Origin: Leifsonia sp. TF02-11
Lineage (GTDB): Bacteria; Actinomycetota; Actinomycetes; Actinomycetales; Microbacteriaceae
Assembly: GCF_017565305.1 (NCBI RefSeq)
Contig: NZ_JAGEKP010000017.1
Coordinates: forward strand, 62,001-126,000
Direction: 5' to 3'
Length of the DNA: 64,000 nucleotides
Part shown: piece after piece, positions 24,790 to 32,960 of the stretch
How positions within the stretch are numbered: position 1 is the stretch's first letter
How the letters are laid out: each line of letters opens with the position of its first letter
Notes under the pieces: model-generated
What the model was told of the DNA's origin: nothing
Seen by the model: the letters and a program-made list of their open reading frames with translations, nothing else
The model's database searches: none
Program-made: the position numbers and the translations under genes

Positions 24790-25728
24790 ATGGTCTACCA
24801 GCTCGATCCCGCGGTCCCCCGCGTGTGGCGCTCGCCGCACGCCCTCCAGTTCGGCGTGGAGCGTCCGCGCCTCATCCTCGACCCTCTCGACGCCGCCGGT
24901 GAACGGATGGTCTCCGCACTGGCGGGCGGCGTCGCGATCGGCGCCCTCCGGCTCATCGCGCGCAGCGCCGGAGCCGATCCGGCTGCCGCCGACGCCCTGG
25001 TGGCGCGGCTGGAACCCGTGCTCGCCCGCGAGACCGACGGCGATCACGCCCCCGCGCGCGATGCGATCGTCGTGCTCGACGGCACCGGCCCGACGGCGGC
25101 GCGGATCCTCGGCCTCCTGCGCGAGGCCGGGGTCGACGCCCGCAGTGGTCTCCACGCGGACGACCCCGCCGTGGACGACGCCGCCGTCGCGATCGTGATC
25201 GGGTCATACGCCGTCGCCCCGCACCGCCACCAGCGCTGGCTGCGTCGCGACATCCCGCACCTCGCCGTCGTGTTCGGCGATGCCGGCGCGACGGTCGGCC
25301 CGCTGGTGCTTCCGGGCGAGACGGCGTGCCTGCGCTGCCTCGATCTGCATCGGCGAGACCAGGACCCGGCGTGGCCGGCCCTCGCCGCACAGCTGCACAC
25401 CCGCCCGGCGCCCGGCGAGTCGGAGCTGGTGTGCGGGGCGGTGGCGTCGGCCGCGGCGTCCGTCGTGCTCGCCGCGCTCGACGGGCGCACGAGACCGGGA
25501 GAATCGGCGACGGAGCCGCCCTGCGCTACGGCCACGGCCTCCCGCTACGACGCCGGCACGGCGCGCTGGAGCGACTTCGGCTGGGAGCCGCATCCCGAAT
25601 GCGGGTGCCTCACTCCGCTGACGTTCCCGATCGCGTCGCCGCGCGCGGCGCTGCGAGCTCGGCGAGGAACCGCGACGGCTGACGCGACACCGGACGACCA
25701 GGCTGGCTGCCGCGCTGTGCCCAGCTGA
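24790..25728 (+). CDS. ThiF/TOMM-cyclodehydratase-like zinc protein
   Basis: A 312-residue protein. Residues about 10-100 resemble the leader-peptide-binding (winged-helix) part of TOMM/PqqD-type proteins. Residues about 100-260 are a Rossmann-like ThiF/YcaO-partner fold with VLDGTGPTAARILGLLRE and PLVLPGETACLRCLDLHRRD. Two cysteine pairs, CLRC and a late CGC, look like a structural zinc site, as in E1-like bacteriocin cyclodehydratases. No ATP-binding Arg/Lys finger is obvious. Its position matches Rv3196 of M. tuberculosis. No YcaO or precursor peptide gene is visible. The C-terminal 40 codons overlap the end of the convergent uvrD2 gene by 119 bases. Confidence 0.75.
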   Translation: MVYQLDPAVPRVWRSPHALQFGVERPRLILDPLDAAGERMVSALAGGVAIGALRLIARSAGADPAAADALVARLEPVLARETDGDHAPARDAIVVLDGTGPTAARILGLLREAGVDARSGLHADDPAVDDAAVAIVIGSYAVAPHRHQRWLRRDIPHLAVVFGDAGATVGPLVLPGETACLRCLDLHRRDQDPAWPALAAQLHTRPAPGESELVCGAVASAAASVVLAALDGRTRPGESATEPPCATATASRYDAGTARWSDFGWEPHPECGCLTPLTFPIASPRAALRARRGTATADATPDDQAGCRAVPS

Positions 25729-27370
25729 GCCGAAGCCGATGCCGCGCGCGGGTGATGCCGACGTAGAGAAGCCTGCGCTCCTCGTCGACCTGCTCGAACG
25801 TGGTCGCGTAGCTGATCGGCACGAGCCCCTCCGACAGACCGACCAGGTGCACCGAGTCCCACTCCAGGCCTTTCGCCGCGTGCAGCGTGGCGAGAGTGAC
25901 GGCCGACAGCGTGGGTTCGTGCTGGCCGGCCTGTCGTGCCATCAGCTCGTCGGTGAACCGGCGGAAGGTCGCCCCCTCCGGCATCTCGTCGACCAGACCC
26001 ATGATCGCGTTGAGCGACTCCCACCGCTCGCGCACGGCGCCACGGCCCTCCGGGGGCCGCACCGACCAGCCGAGCGTGCGCAGCACGTCGCTCACCGACT
26101 TGAAGAGCGGCTCGTCGGTCGCGGCCACGCTCGCGGCGCGCAGGGTCATGACGGCCTGCCGCACCTCCGGGAGGTCGAAGAACCGCTTCGATCCGCGCAG
26201 CTGATAGCTGATCCCGAGGTCGCCGAGCGCCTGCTCGAGCGCCGCGGCCTGCACGTTGACGCGATAGAGCACGGCGATGCTCTCGGGTCGGGCGCCGGCG
26301 CCGAGTTCCTGCGCGATGCGCTCGGCCACCGCGCGCGCCTCCGCGCGATCGTCCTCGAACGCCTCGGGCGGCGGCACTTCGTCGCCGGGGCGGGTCTCGT
26401 GGACGGCGTGGAGGGTCAGCGCGCCCGACCGCCCCCGCATCAGACGGTTCGCCGTGTCGATCACCGGAGGGGCCGACCGGTAGTTCTGCTCCAGTCGGAC
26501 GACGGTCGCGCCGGCGTGCTCTCGCTCGAAGTCGAGCAGATAGTCGCTGCGCGCGCCGGCGAACGAGTAGATGGTCTGGCTCGCGTCGCCCACGACGCAC
26601 AGGTCGCGCCTGGTGCCGAGCCACAGCCCGAGGAGCTGGTGCTGCAGCGGCGAGACATCCTGGTACTCGTCGACGACGAAGTACCGGTACTGCTCGCGCA
26701 CCTGCATCGCGACCGACGGCTCCGTCTCGATCATGCCGGCGCACACGAGCAGCACGTCCTCGAAGTCGATCTGCTTGCGCTCGTCCTTGAGCTCCTCGTA
26801 CGTGCGGTGGAGGTCGACGAGCTTCTCGGCGGTGAGCGCTCCGGGCAGCGGGCGGGAGGCCAGAGCCGTCGCGTACTCGTCGAGACTCAGGCTCGAGACC
26901 TTGCGCCACTCGATCTCTGCGGCCACATCGCGCAGCGTCGCGGTATCCACCCGCAGCCCCAGCTTCTCCGCGGCACGGCCGAGGACGCGGCCCTTGCCGT
27001 CGAGCACGCTCGGAAGCTGGCCGCCCACGACCTGCGGCCAGAAGTAGTTGAGCTGGGACAGCGCGGCGGCGTGGAACGTGCGCGCCGACACTCCGCCGGC
27101 ACCGAGCTGGCGGAGCCGCCCGCGGAGCTCCGCCGCAGCGCGGTTGGTAAAGGTCAGCGCCATCACGCGGTTGGGGGTGAACGCGCCGGTTGCGACGCCG
27201 TACGCGATCCGGTGTGTGATCGCCCGGGTCTTGCCCGTGCCCGCGCCGGCGAGGACGCACACGGGGCCGAAGAGCGCCTCCGCGACGACGCGCTGTTGGG
27301 CGTCGAGGCCGGCCAGGAGCGCCTCGGGCCCAGAGGCGCTGCTCGTGCTCGCCGGGAGGCCGGCGTTCAT
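25610..27370 (-). CDS. uvrD2: UvrD2-type superfamily 1 DNA helicase
   Basis: A 586-residue 3'-5' SF1A helicase. Motifs in order: Walker A GAGTGKTRA (about 37-45), motif II VVDEYQDVSPLQ, motif III VVGDASQTIYSFAGA, motif IV LEQNYRS, motif V TLHAAKGLEWDSVHLVG and motif VI YVGITRARHRL. It matches mycobacterial UvrD2 in sequence and in its place beside nudC. M. tuberculosis UvrD2 is about 700 residues with an HRDC domain and C-terminal extension; this one stops soon after motif VI and lacks both. The start ATG overlaps the nudC stop by four bases. The 3' end overlaps the convergent TOMM-like gene. Confidence 0.92.
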   Translation of the reverse strand: MNAGLPASTSSASGPEALLAGLDAQQRVVAEALFGPVCVLAGAGTGKTRAITHRIAYGVATGAFTPNRVMALTFTNRAAAELRGRLRQLGAGGVSARTFHAAALSQLNYFWPQVVGGQLPSVLDGKGRVLGRAAEKLGLRVDTATLRDVAAEIEWRKVSSLSLDEYATALASRPLPGALTAEKLVDLHRTYEELKDERKQIDFEDVLLVCAGMIETEPSVAMQVREQYRYFVVDEYQDVSPLQHQLLGLWLGTRRDLCVVGDASQTIYSFAGARSDYLLDFEREHAGATVVRLEQNYRSAPPVIDTANRLMRGRSGALTLHAVHETRPGDEVPPPEAFEDDRAEARAVAERIAQELGAGARPESIAVLYRVNVQAAALEQALGDLGISYQLRGSKRFFDLPEVRQAVMTLRAASVAATDEPLFKSVSDVLRTLGWSVRPPEGRGAVRERWESLNAIMGLVDEMPEGATFRRFTDELMARQAGQHEPTLSAVTLATLHAAKGLEWDSVHLVGLSEGLVPISYATTFEQVDEERRLLYVGITRARHRLRLSWAQRGSQPGRPVSRQPSRFLAELAAPRAATRSGTSAE

Positions 27371-28389
27371 GGGACGACCGGCGGCTCGTCGAGCGACCCG
27401 CCATACCAGTCCTCGATCAGGGCACGCGCGATCGAGGAGCGGCCGGGCAGGATCACCTGCTCGCGCGCCGCCCACAGCTCGTCCCGGCTGAACCAGCGCA
27501 GGTCGAGGATCTCCTCGCCGTCGGGGGTGAGAGCAGCGGGCGCCTGGTCGTCGGCGAGCCGCGCCGACATGCCCACCATGACGGAGGCCGGGAACGGCCA
27601 CGGTTGCGAGCCCTTGTACCGCGCATCGACGACCCGTACGCCGGCCTCCTCGAAGATCTCGCGCTCGACGGCGGACTCGAACGACTCCCCCGGCTCCACG
27701 AAGCCCGCGAGCAGCGAATAGCGGGAGTGCTCCCACATCGCGTTCGAGCCGAGCAGCAGCCGGTCGTCGGCGTCGAGCACCGTGACGATGACCGCGGGAT
27801 CGGTGCGGGGGAACACCTCGGACCCGTCTTCGAAGCAGCGCCGCACCCAGCCCGCCTGCTCGACCACGGTGGGCGTTCCGCAGCGCGGGCAGTGCGTGTG
27901 CGAGGCGTGCCAGTTCGCGATGGCGAGCGCCTCGGTGAAGAGCCCGGCGTCGCGGTCGCTGAGCGCCGTGGCCACGGTGCGCAGGTTGCCCCAGCGCGTC
28001 TCGTCCGGCTCGAGCTCGCCTGCTGCGGCATCGGTGAGCACCTCCAGCACGATCGCCGACCCGGCCGGCTCGCCCGGTACATCGACCAGCGTGCGGCCGA
28101 GGTACACGCGGAGCAGAGCCGCGGTCACCCGCTCGACCGGGAGCAGGTCGAGGGCGGCGGGCCCGGCGTCCGGGGCACTCCAGCCGTCAGCGGAGGGCGT
28201 CGCTGCGGCGACGCTCTCCGGCGTCAGCAGGGCACGGCCATTCCACAGGGCGAGGACCCGCGTCGTCGGCTCCTCCCACAGTTCGTCGAACAGCGCCGGC
28301 CGGGAACGGGCCGCGTGATCGCGGTCGATCGCGTGACGGGAGAGCGGGAGGGCGGCGAGCGGCAGAGCAGACGTCGGAGCGGACGACAT
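27367..28389 (-). CDS. nudC: NAD(+) diphosphatase NudC
   Basis: A 340-residue Nudix enzyme that splits NAD(H) into NMN(H) and AMP and can remove NAD caps from RNA. A zinc ribbon begins with HCPRCGTPT at about residue 165, with one more Cys seen in WVRRCFEDG. The Nudix box is complete (GFVEPGESF, then EREIFEEAG). The diagnostic SQPWPFPASVMVGM follows, which separates NudC from other Nudix enzymes. The ATG at 28389 has AAGGG at good spacing; the upstream GTG/ATG starts lack one. It is translationally coupled to uvrD2, as in M. tuberculosis (Rv3199c-Rv3198c). Confidence 0.95.
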   Translation of the reverse strand: MSSAPTSALPLAALPLSRHAIDRDHAARSRPALFDELWEEPTTRVLALWNGRALLTPESVAAATPSADGWSAPDAGPAALDLLPVERVTAALLRVYLGRTLVDVPGEPAGSAIVLEVLTDAAAGELEPDETRWGNLRTVATALSDRDAGLFTEALAIANWHASHTHCPRCGTPTVVEQAGWVRRCFEDGSEVFPRTDPAVIVTVLDADDRLLLGSNAMWEHSRYSLLAGFVEPGESFESAVEREIFEEAGVRVVDARYKGSQPWPFPASVMVGMSARLADDQAPAALTPDGEEILDLRWFSRDELWAAREQVILPGRSSIARALIEDWYGGSLDEPPVVP

Positions 28390-28457
28390 CGAGAACCCTT
28401 CGGGGACGGAGCGGACGTGCAAGGCGTGGCGGAACTGCCCACGCGCGGAAGTCCATT

Positions 28458-28469
28458 TAGCCTAGGTCC
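28458..28469 (+). promoter_or_regulatory. -10 of leaderless APH-like gene
   Basis: TAGCCT at 28458-28463, then six bases and the ATG at 28470. There is no room for a ribosome binding site, so the message probably starts at the A of ATG. Confidence 0.55.
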
Positions 28470-29519
28470 ATGGCCAGATCCCCTCTCACTCTAGCCGCGC
28501 TGGCCAGCTCGGCCGTGCCCGACCTCACCGTCACCGGTACTCGGCGCTACTCCGCCGACGGAGCGGGCGAGTTCGACTCCGCCGTGCTCACCGCGTCGGA
28601 CGGGAGCGCCTGCATCGTGCGGGTGCCGCTCACACAGGCGGCAGAGACGGAGCAGAGCTCCGACCTCGTCGCCCTCCGCGCTCTCACCACCGGCATCCGC
28701 AGCCGGCTGCCGTTCGACGTGCCGAACTATCTCGGTCAGACCCCGGTCGGCGGCACGCGCGCGATCGTCTACGACTTCCTCCCCGGCGACCACATCGCCG
28801 TCGAGGACATCCCGCCCGGCGACGGGCTGGCCGGTTCGATCGGCCACGCCATCGCGGCCATCCACACCCTCCCCACCAGTTTCGTCGGCGAGGCCGGCCT
28901 CCCTGTGCTCTCGGCTGCCGAGTCCCTGTCGTCGACCGCCGCCCTCATCGAGTCGGCCGCCTCGACGGGCAAGCTGCCCGCCGCGCTGCGCGAGCGCTGG
29001 CGCGACGCCGTCGCCGACCACTCGATCTGGCAGTTCCAGCCGACGGTGATCAACGGCGCTCTGACGGCCGACTCGTTCCTCGTCGACGGCGAGACCGTCA
29101 GCGCGGTCCTGGGCTGGTCAGCGCTGCGCGTCGGCGATCCGGCCCGCGACCTGCACTGGCTGCTGGCGATGAACCCGGAGGCCACCGACGGCGCGCTCGT
29201 CGCCTACGCCTCCGCACGTCAGGTCGCCACCGACCGCCAGTTCACGCAGCGCGCGATGCTGTACGCCGAGCTGGAGGTCGCCCGTTGGCTGCTGCACGGC
29301 CGCGAGCTGCGCGACCAGAGCATCGTGGACGACGCGGTGCAGATGCTCGACGGGCTGGTGGATCGCGTCCACAGCAACGCCGTCACCCCGCTGTCGACCG
29401 CGACCGGTCCGATCATGGCGGTCGACGACGTCGAGGCCCTGCTCGACCGGACTCCGGGCGACCGCGCCTCCGTCCGGCCGGGCGGTATGCGCCCGGTCGA
29501 CGACTCCCCCGCCGGCTGA
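28470..29519 (+). CDS. APH-fold phosphotransferase homologue, predicted pseudokinase
   Basis: A 349-residue protein with the layout of aminoglycoside/macrolide phosphotransferases: N-lobe, hinge (AIVYDFLPGDHI) and C-lobe (GHAIAAIHTLP, then VGDPARDLHWLL). The catalytic parts are gone. Where the family has HGDLxxxN, this protein has NGALTADS; the base Asp, the His and the metal-binding Asn are all replaced. Where IDW should supply the second metal ligand there is LGW. The N-lobe Lys position reads IVRV. The fold is therefore likely kept and catalysis lost. It is divergent from nudC-uvrD2, which suggests a shared role in NAD or DNA-repair regulation (inference). The C-terminal 60 residues are Pro/Gly-rich. 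Confidence 0.82.
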   Translation: MARSPLTLAALASSAVPDLTVTGTRRYSADGAGEFDSAVLTASDGSACIVRVPLTQAAETEQSSDLVALRALTTGIRSRLPFDVPNYLGQTPVGGTRAIVYDFLPGDHIAVEDIPPGDGLAGSIGHAIAAIHTLPTSFVGEAGLPVLSAAESLSSTAALIESAASTGKLPAALRERWRDAVADHSIWQFQPTVINGALTADSFLVDGETVSAVLGWSALRVGDPARDLHWLLAMNPEATDGALVAYASARQVATDRQFTQRAMLYAELEVARWLLHGRELRDQSIVDDAVQMLDGLVDRVHSNAVTPLSTATGPIMAVDDVEALLDRTPGDRASVRPGGMRPVDDSPAG

Positions 29520-29555
29520 CCCCGCCTGCCCCGCTCTCCCCGCTCTCCCCGCCGC

Positions 29556-29612
29556 CGAGGGGCACGTTGTTGTCCCTTTCGGCGCCCGAAAGGGACAACA
29601 ACGTGCCCTTCG
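29556..29612. repeat. Long palindrome, family A, copy 1
   Basis: Two 27-base arms and a 3-base loop (CGC), between two convergent gene ends. The base of the stem is CGAGGGGCACG/CGTGCCCTTCG with one G-U wobble; the tip arm is TTGTTGTCCCTTTCGG. No T-run follows on either strand. It would work as a bidirectional terminator but is much longer than usual. It shares base, size, loop length and wobble position with 58025-58081. Confidence 0.8.
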
Positions 29613-29620
29613 AGTGAGCG

Positions 29621-32600
29621 TCAGCCCGTTACGGACGCCCACAGGGCGGCGAGCTCGGCCTCCGAGTACAGGCGGTGCGGGCGGATGACCCGGTCGTCCG
29701 CCACGAAGTAGAACACGGCGTCGATCCGCGCCGGGTCGATGCCCGCGTGCCGGGCGTAGGCGAGGCGGTAGAGCGCGAGCTGCAGTTGCTTGCGTTCCAG
29801 ATCGTCGTCGTCGCGCGGAGCCTTGCCGGTCTTCCAGTCCACGATCTGGACGTCGTGGTCGCCCCCGCTCAGCGCGTACACGGCGTCGAGCTTGCAGACC
29901 AGGACCTGACCGGCCAGCGTCACGTGGATCTCGAGCTCCACCTCCTGCGGCGCCTTCGACGCCCACTCGCTCGCCGCGAACGTCGCCTGCAACTCGGCCA
30001 GCGCCTCCGCTCCCAGGAGTTCACCTGCCGGATCGTCCAGCTCGGTCGCCGCCGCGTCGAGCTCGTCAGACGTCCCCCCTGGGACGCCGTACCGCTCCTC
30101 GACCCAACGGTGGAAGAGCGTGCCGAGCCGGGTCTGTCGGTAGGGCCGCTCGGGCATCGGCCGGCGCAGCTGCGCCGCCACCCCGGCCGCGTCGCTCACG
30201 AAGTCCTTGAATCGGGAGGCGGGGATGCGGGTCGGTAGCTCGACGAGCCCGTCCTCCGCCTCGCGGCGGGCACGCTCGGCGAGCAGCAGGTCGACGTCGA
30301 GGGCGTACAACCCGCCGTCGCCGGGGCCGCGCTCGCGCGCGGAACGCACGGCCTCGGCCGCGGCCTCCACGCGGTTCCGGCGCGGGCCGAGCGGGTCGAG
30401 CGGCCAGAGCACCGTGCGCGACTCGGGCGCGAGCGGGTTCTCGTCCGGCTCGTCGCACGGCGGGAACGCGTCTGCCGGCAGGAGTCCGGCCTGCTGGAGC
30501 TCGAGCAGATAGGCGCCGGGGCCGCGCGGGCGCGACTGGGTCGACCAGTAGGACCCGCTCAGCAGCAGGCTCTCGCGCGCCCGGGTCACGGCCACGTAGA
30601 TCAGTCGGCGCTGCTCATCGAGGTGCCTGCTGACGTTGGCGGCCTCGAAGGCGGAGATCGCCTCGTCGACCTGCTTCTGGTCCTCCGCATTGCGCCACGG
30701 GAGCACGGGCAGCTCGGCGGAGTCGCCCCGGAACTCGTTGGGCAGCTGACCGAACGCCAGCCAGCCGCGCTTGCTCTGCGGTGGTCCCGGCAACTCGCCG
30801 TCGACCATCCGCGGCACCGCCACGACATCCCACTCCAGGCCCTTGGCGCCGTGGATGGTGAGGATCTGCACGGTGCCTGGCTCGGCGTCCTCACTGCGCG
30901 GCGCGAGGTTGTCGCGCTGCTCGGCCTCGGCCAGCCAGGCCAGGAACGAACCGAGCGTCGCCCGGTCGTCACTGGCGAGATAGGAGGCCACCTGCTCCGC
31001 GAACGCATCGAGCGAGGCCTGCCCGAGCTGGGCCGACTCGTTCGCCGCGACCTCGATGTCGAGCCGGAGTTCCTGCTGCACGAGCGTGACGAGATCGAGG
31101 AGGTCGAGGCCCGAGCGCGAGCGCAGCTGGTCGAGCTGACGCCCGGCCGCACGGAGGCGCTCCAACCCGACGGCCGTGAACGCGGCCAGCTGACCGTGGC
31201 CGTCCGGCGCCTCCACGACGAAGTCGAGCGCGTCGACGAGCGAGGCCGACTCCTCCGCGACCACGGAGCCGCGCAGCCGTTCGCGCACCTCCGGGTCGAG
31301 GGTCTGGAAGCGATGGTCGCGCGCCGCGAGCCAGCTCGCCACCCGGCGCAGCGCCGCGATGTCGCGCGGGCCGACGCGCCAGCGCGCCCCGGTCAGCAAC
31401 CGGATCAGCTCGGATCCGGCCGTCGGGTCGTGCATGACCCGCAGTGCGCTCACCAGGTCGGCGACGACGGGCTGCTCCAGGAGGCCGCCGAGACCGAGCA
31501 CGTGGTATGGCACGCCGCGCTCCGCGAGAGCGGCCGTGAACGCGTCGATCTTCTTGATGGAGCGGCAGAGCAGCGCCGCGGACGGCGGCAGACCGGTGCG
31601 ATCGCGCTGGGCCAGCCGCTCGCGCAGCCATTCGGCGATGCCGGCCGCCTCGTCCTCCACGGTCTGGCCGAAGAGGTGGTCGAGCTCCCCCGCGATCGCG
31701 CCGGGGCGGGGTTGCAGCAGCTCGACGTGCACCGGGGAACCCGCCGAGAGCGGTGCGACGAGCGTGTTCGCCGCGTCGAGCACGCGCGTCGGATTGCGCC
31801 AGCTGGTGCTCAGCGCGTACGACGCGGCACCGTCCCGGTGTCCGCCGAAGTCGAGCGGGAACCGGCCGAGGTTGGCGGCGCTCGCACCGCGCCACCCGTA
31901 GATCGACTGGTGCGGGTCGCCGACCGCCATGACGGCCTCCCCCGCGAACAGCGCGGCGAGGAGGCGGGTCTGCACCACAGAGGTGTCCTGGTACTCGTCG
32001 AGGAGCACGACGCGGTAGCGGCGCCGGTAGTCCTCGACCACCGACGGGATCCGCTCGCACACGGACAGGGCGAGCGCGACCTGGTCGGAGTACTCGACGA
32101 AGCCGCGCCGCCGCTTCTCGTCGGCGAACCGCTCCGCCAGGTCGAGCAGCGGCGGCAGCGATCCCACCGCGGCGACGGCCGCCCGCACGGAGGCGTAGGC
32201 GTCTTTCACACGGCCGCTGCCGGTCGGCAGGTCGAGCAGCCGAGCGAAGCCCTCGACCATCCGGTGCACGTCGGCCGCCTCTGCGACGTTCTCGCTCAGC
32301 GCCCTGCTGAGCTCGAGAACGGCGGTGGTGACCGCGTCGACGCTCTTGTCGAGCTCGACGAGCCGGTCGTCCGAGCTGGCGACGACGACGCGCCGGGCGA
32401 GCTGCCAGGCCGACGCCTCGCTGAGCACGGCCGACTCGGGCTCGCGCCCGATCAGCAGCGCGTTCTCTCGAAAGATCGCATTGGCGAACGCGTTGTAGGT
32501 GGCGATCTCCGGGGCGTCGAACGGATCGAACACGACGTCGCTGAGACCGGAGGCGGCCAGCTGTTCGATGCGTCGACGCACACGCTCGGCCAGCTCGCCC

Positions 32601-32947
32601 GCGGCCTTGCGCGTGAAGGTCAGCCCGAGGATCTCCGGCACCCGCACGAGCCCGTTGGCGAGCAGCCAGACCACCCGGTTGGCCATCGTCTCCGTCTTGC
32701 CGCTGCCCGCCCCGGCCACGACGATGGCCGGCCCCAGCGGCGCCTCGATCACGGCCTCCTGCTGCGCGGTCGGTCGCGGGAGGCCGAGCGCGTCGGCGAT
32801 CTCCGCGGCGCTCAGCCGACGGGCCGGGCGCGCGGGCTCCTGCTCGGCGGCCGCCGCGGCGAAGGCCTGCTCGACCAGGTCGATCGCAGGCTCGGTTCCT
32901 TCGATGCCGAACTGGTCTGCCAGATCGAGGAGTCCGTCGTCGTTCAT
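29621..32947 (-). CDS. adnB: AdnB-type helicase-nuclease subunit
   Basis: A 1108-residue UvrD-like motor fused to a RecB-type nuclease; M. tuberculosis AdnB (Rv3201c) is of similar length. Helicase motifs: Walker A VVAGAGSGKTETM (about residues 90-100), motif II VVLLDEYQDTSVVQ, motif III AVGDPHQSIYGWRGA, motif V TIHGAKGLEWDVVAVPR and motif VI IYVAVTRARESLLLSG. The C-terminal nuclease has VQIVDWKTGKAPR, then KQLQLALYRLAY, the PD-(D/E)XK core. AdnAB resects double-strand ends in actinobacteria in place of RecBCD/AddAB. The ATG at 32947 follows GCGGAG and is 13 bases after the adnA stop. Confidence 0.94.
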   Translation of the reverse strand: MNDDGLLDLADQFGIEGTEPAIDLVEQAFAAAAAEQEPARPARRLSAAEIADALGLPRPTAQQEAVIEAPLGPAIVVAGAGSGKTETMANRVVWLLANGLVRVPEILGLTFTRKAAGELAERVRRRIEQLAASGLSDVVFDPFDAPEIATYNAFANAIFRENALLIGREPESAVLSEASAWQLARRVVVASSDDRLVELDKSVDAVTTAVLELSRALSENVAEAADVHRMVEGFARLLDLPTGSGRVKDAYASVRAAVAAVGSLPPLLDLAERFADEKRRRGFVEYSDQVALALSVCERIPSVVEDYRRRYRVVLLDEYQDTSVVQTRLLAALFAGEAVMAVGDPHQSIYGWRGASAANLGRFPLDFGGHRDGAASYALSTSWRNPTRVLDAANTLVAPLSAGSPVHVELLQPRPGAIAGELDHLFGQTVEDEAAGIAEWLRERLAQRDRTGLPPSAALLCRSIKKIDAFTAALAERGVPYHVLGLGGLLEQPVVADLVSALRVMHDPTAGSELIRLLTGARWRVGPRDIAALRRVASWLAARDHRFQTLDPEVRERLRGSVVAEESASLVDALDFVVEAPDGHGQLAAFTAVGLERLRAAGRQLDQLRSRSGLDLLDLVTLVQQELRLDIEVAANESAQLGQASLDAFAEQVASYLASDDRATLGSFLAWLAEAEQRDNLAPRSEDAEPGTVQILTIHGAKGLEWDVVAVPRMVDGELPGPPQSKRGWLAFGQLPNEFRGDSAELPVLPWRNAEDQKQVDEAISAFEAANVSRHLDEQRRLIYVAVTRARESLLLSGSYWSTQSRPRGPGAYLLELQQAGLLPADAFPPCDEPDENPLAPESRTVLWPLDPLGPRRNRVEAAAEAVRSARERGPGDGGLYALDVDLLLAERARREAEDGLVELPTRIPASRFKDFVSDAAGVAAQLRRPMPERPYRQTRLGTLFHRWVEERYGVPGGTSDELDAAATELDDPAGELLGAEALAELQATFAASEWASKAPQEVELEIHVTLAGQVLVCKLDAVYALSGGDHDVQIVDWKTGKAPRDDDDLERKQLQLALYRLAYARHAGIDPARIDAVFYFVADDRVIRPHRLYSEAELAALWASVTG

Positions 32948-32960
32948 CTCCGCACCCCGT

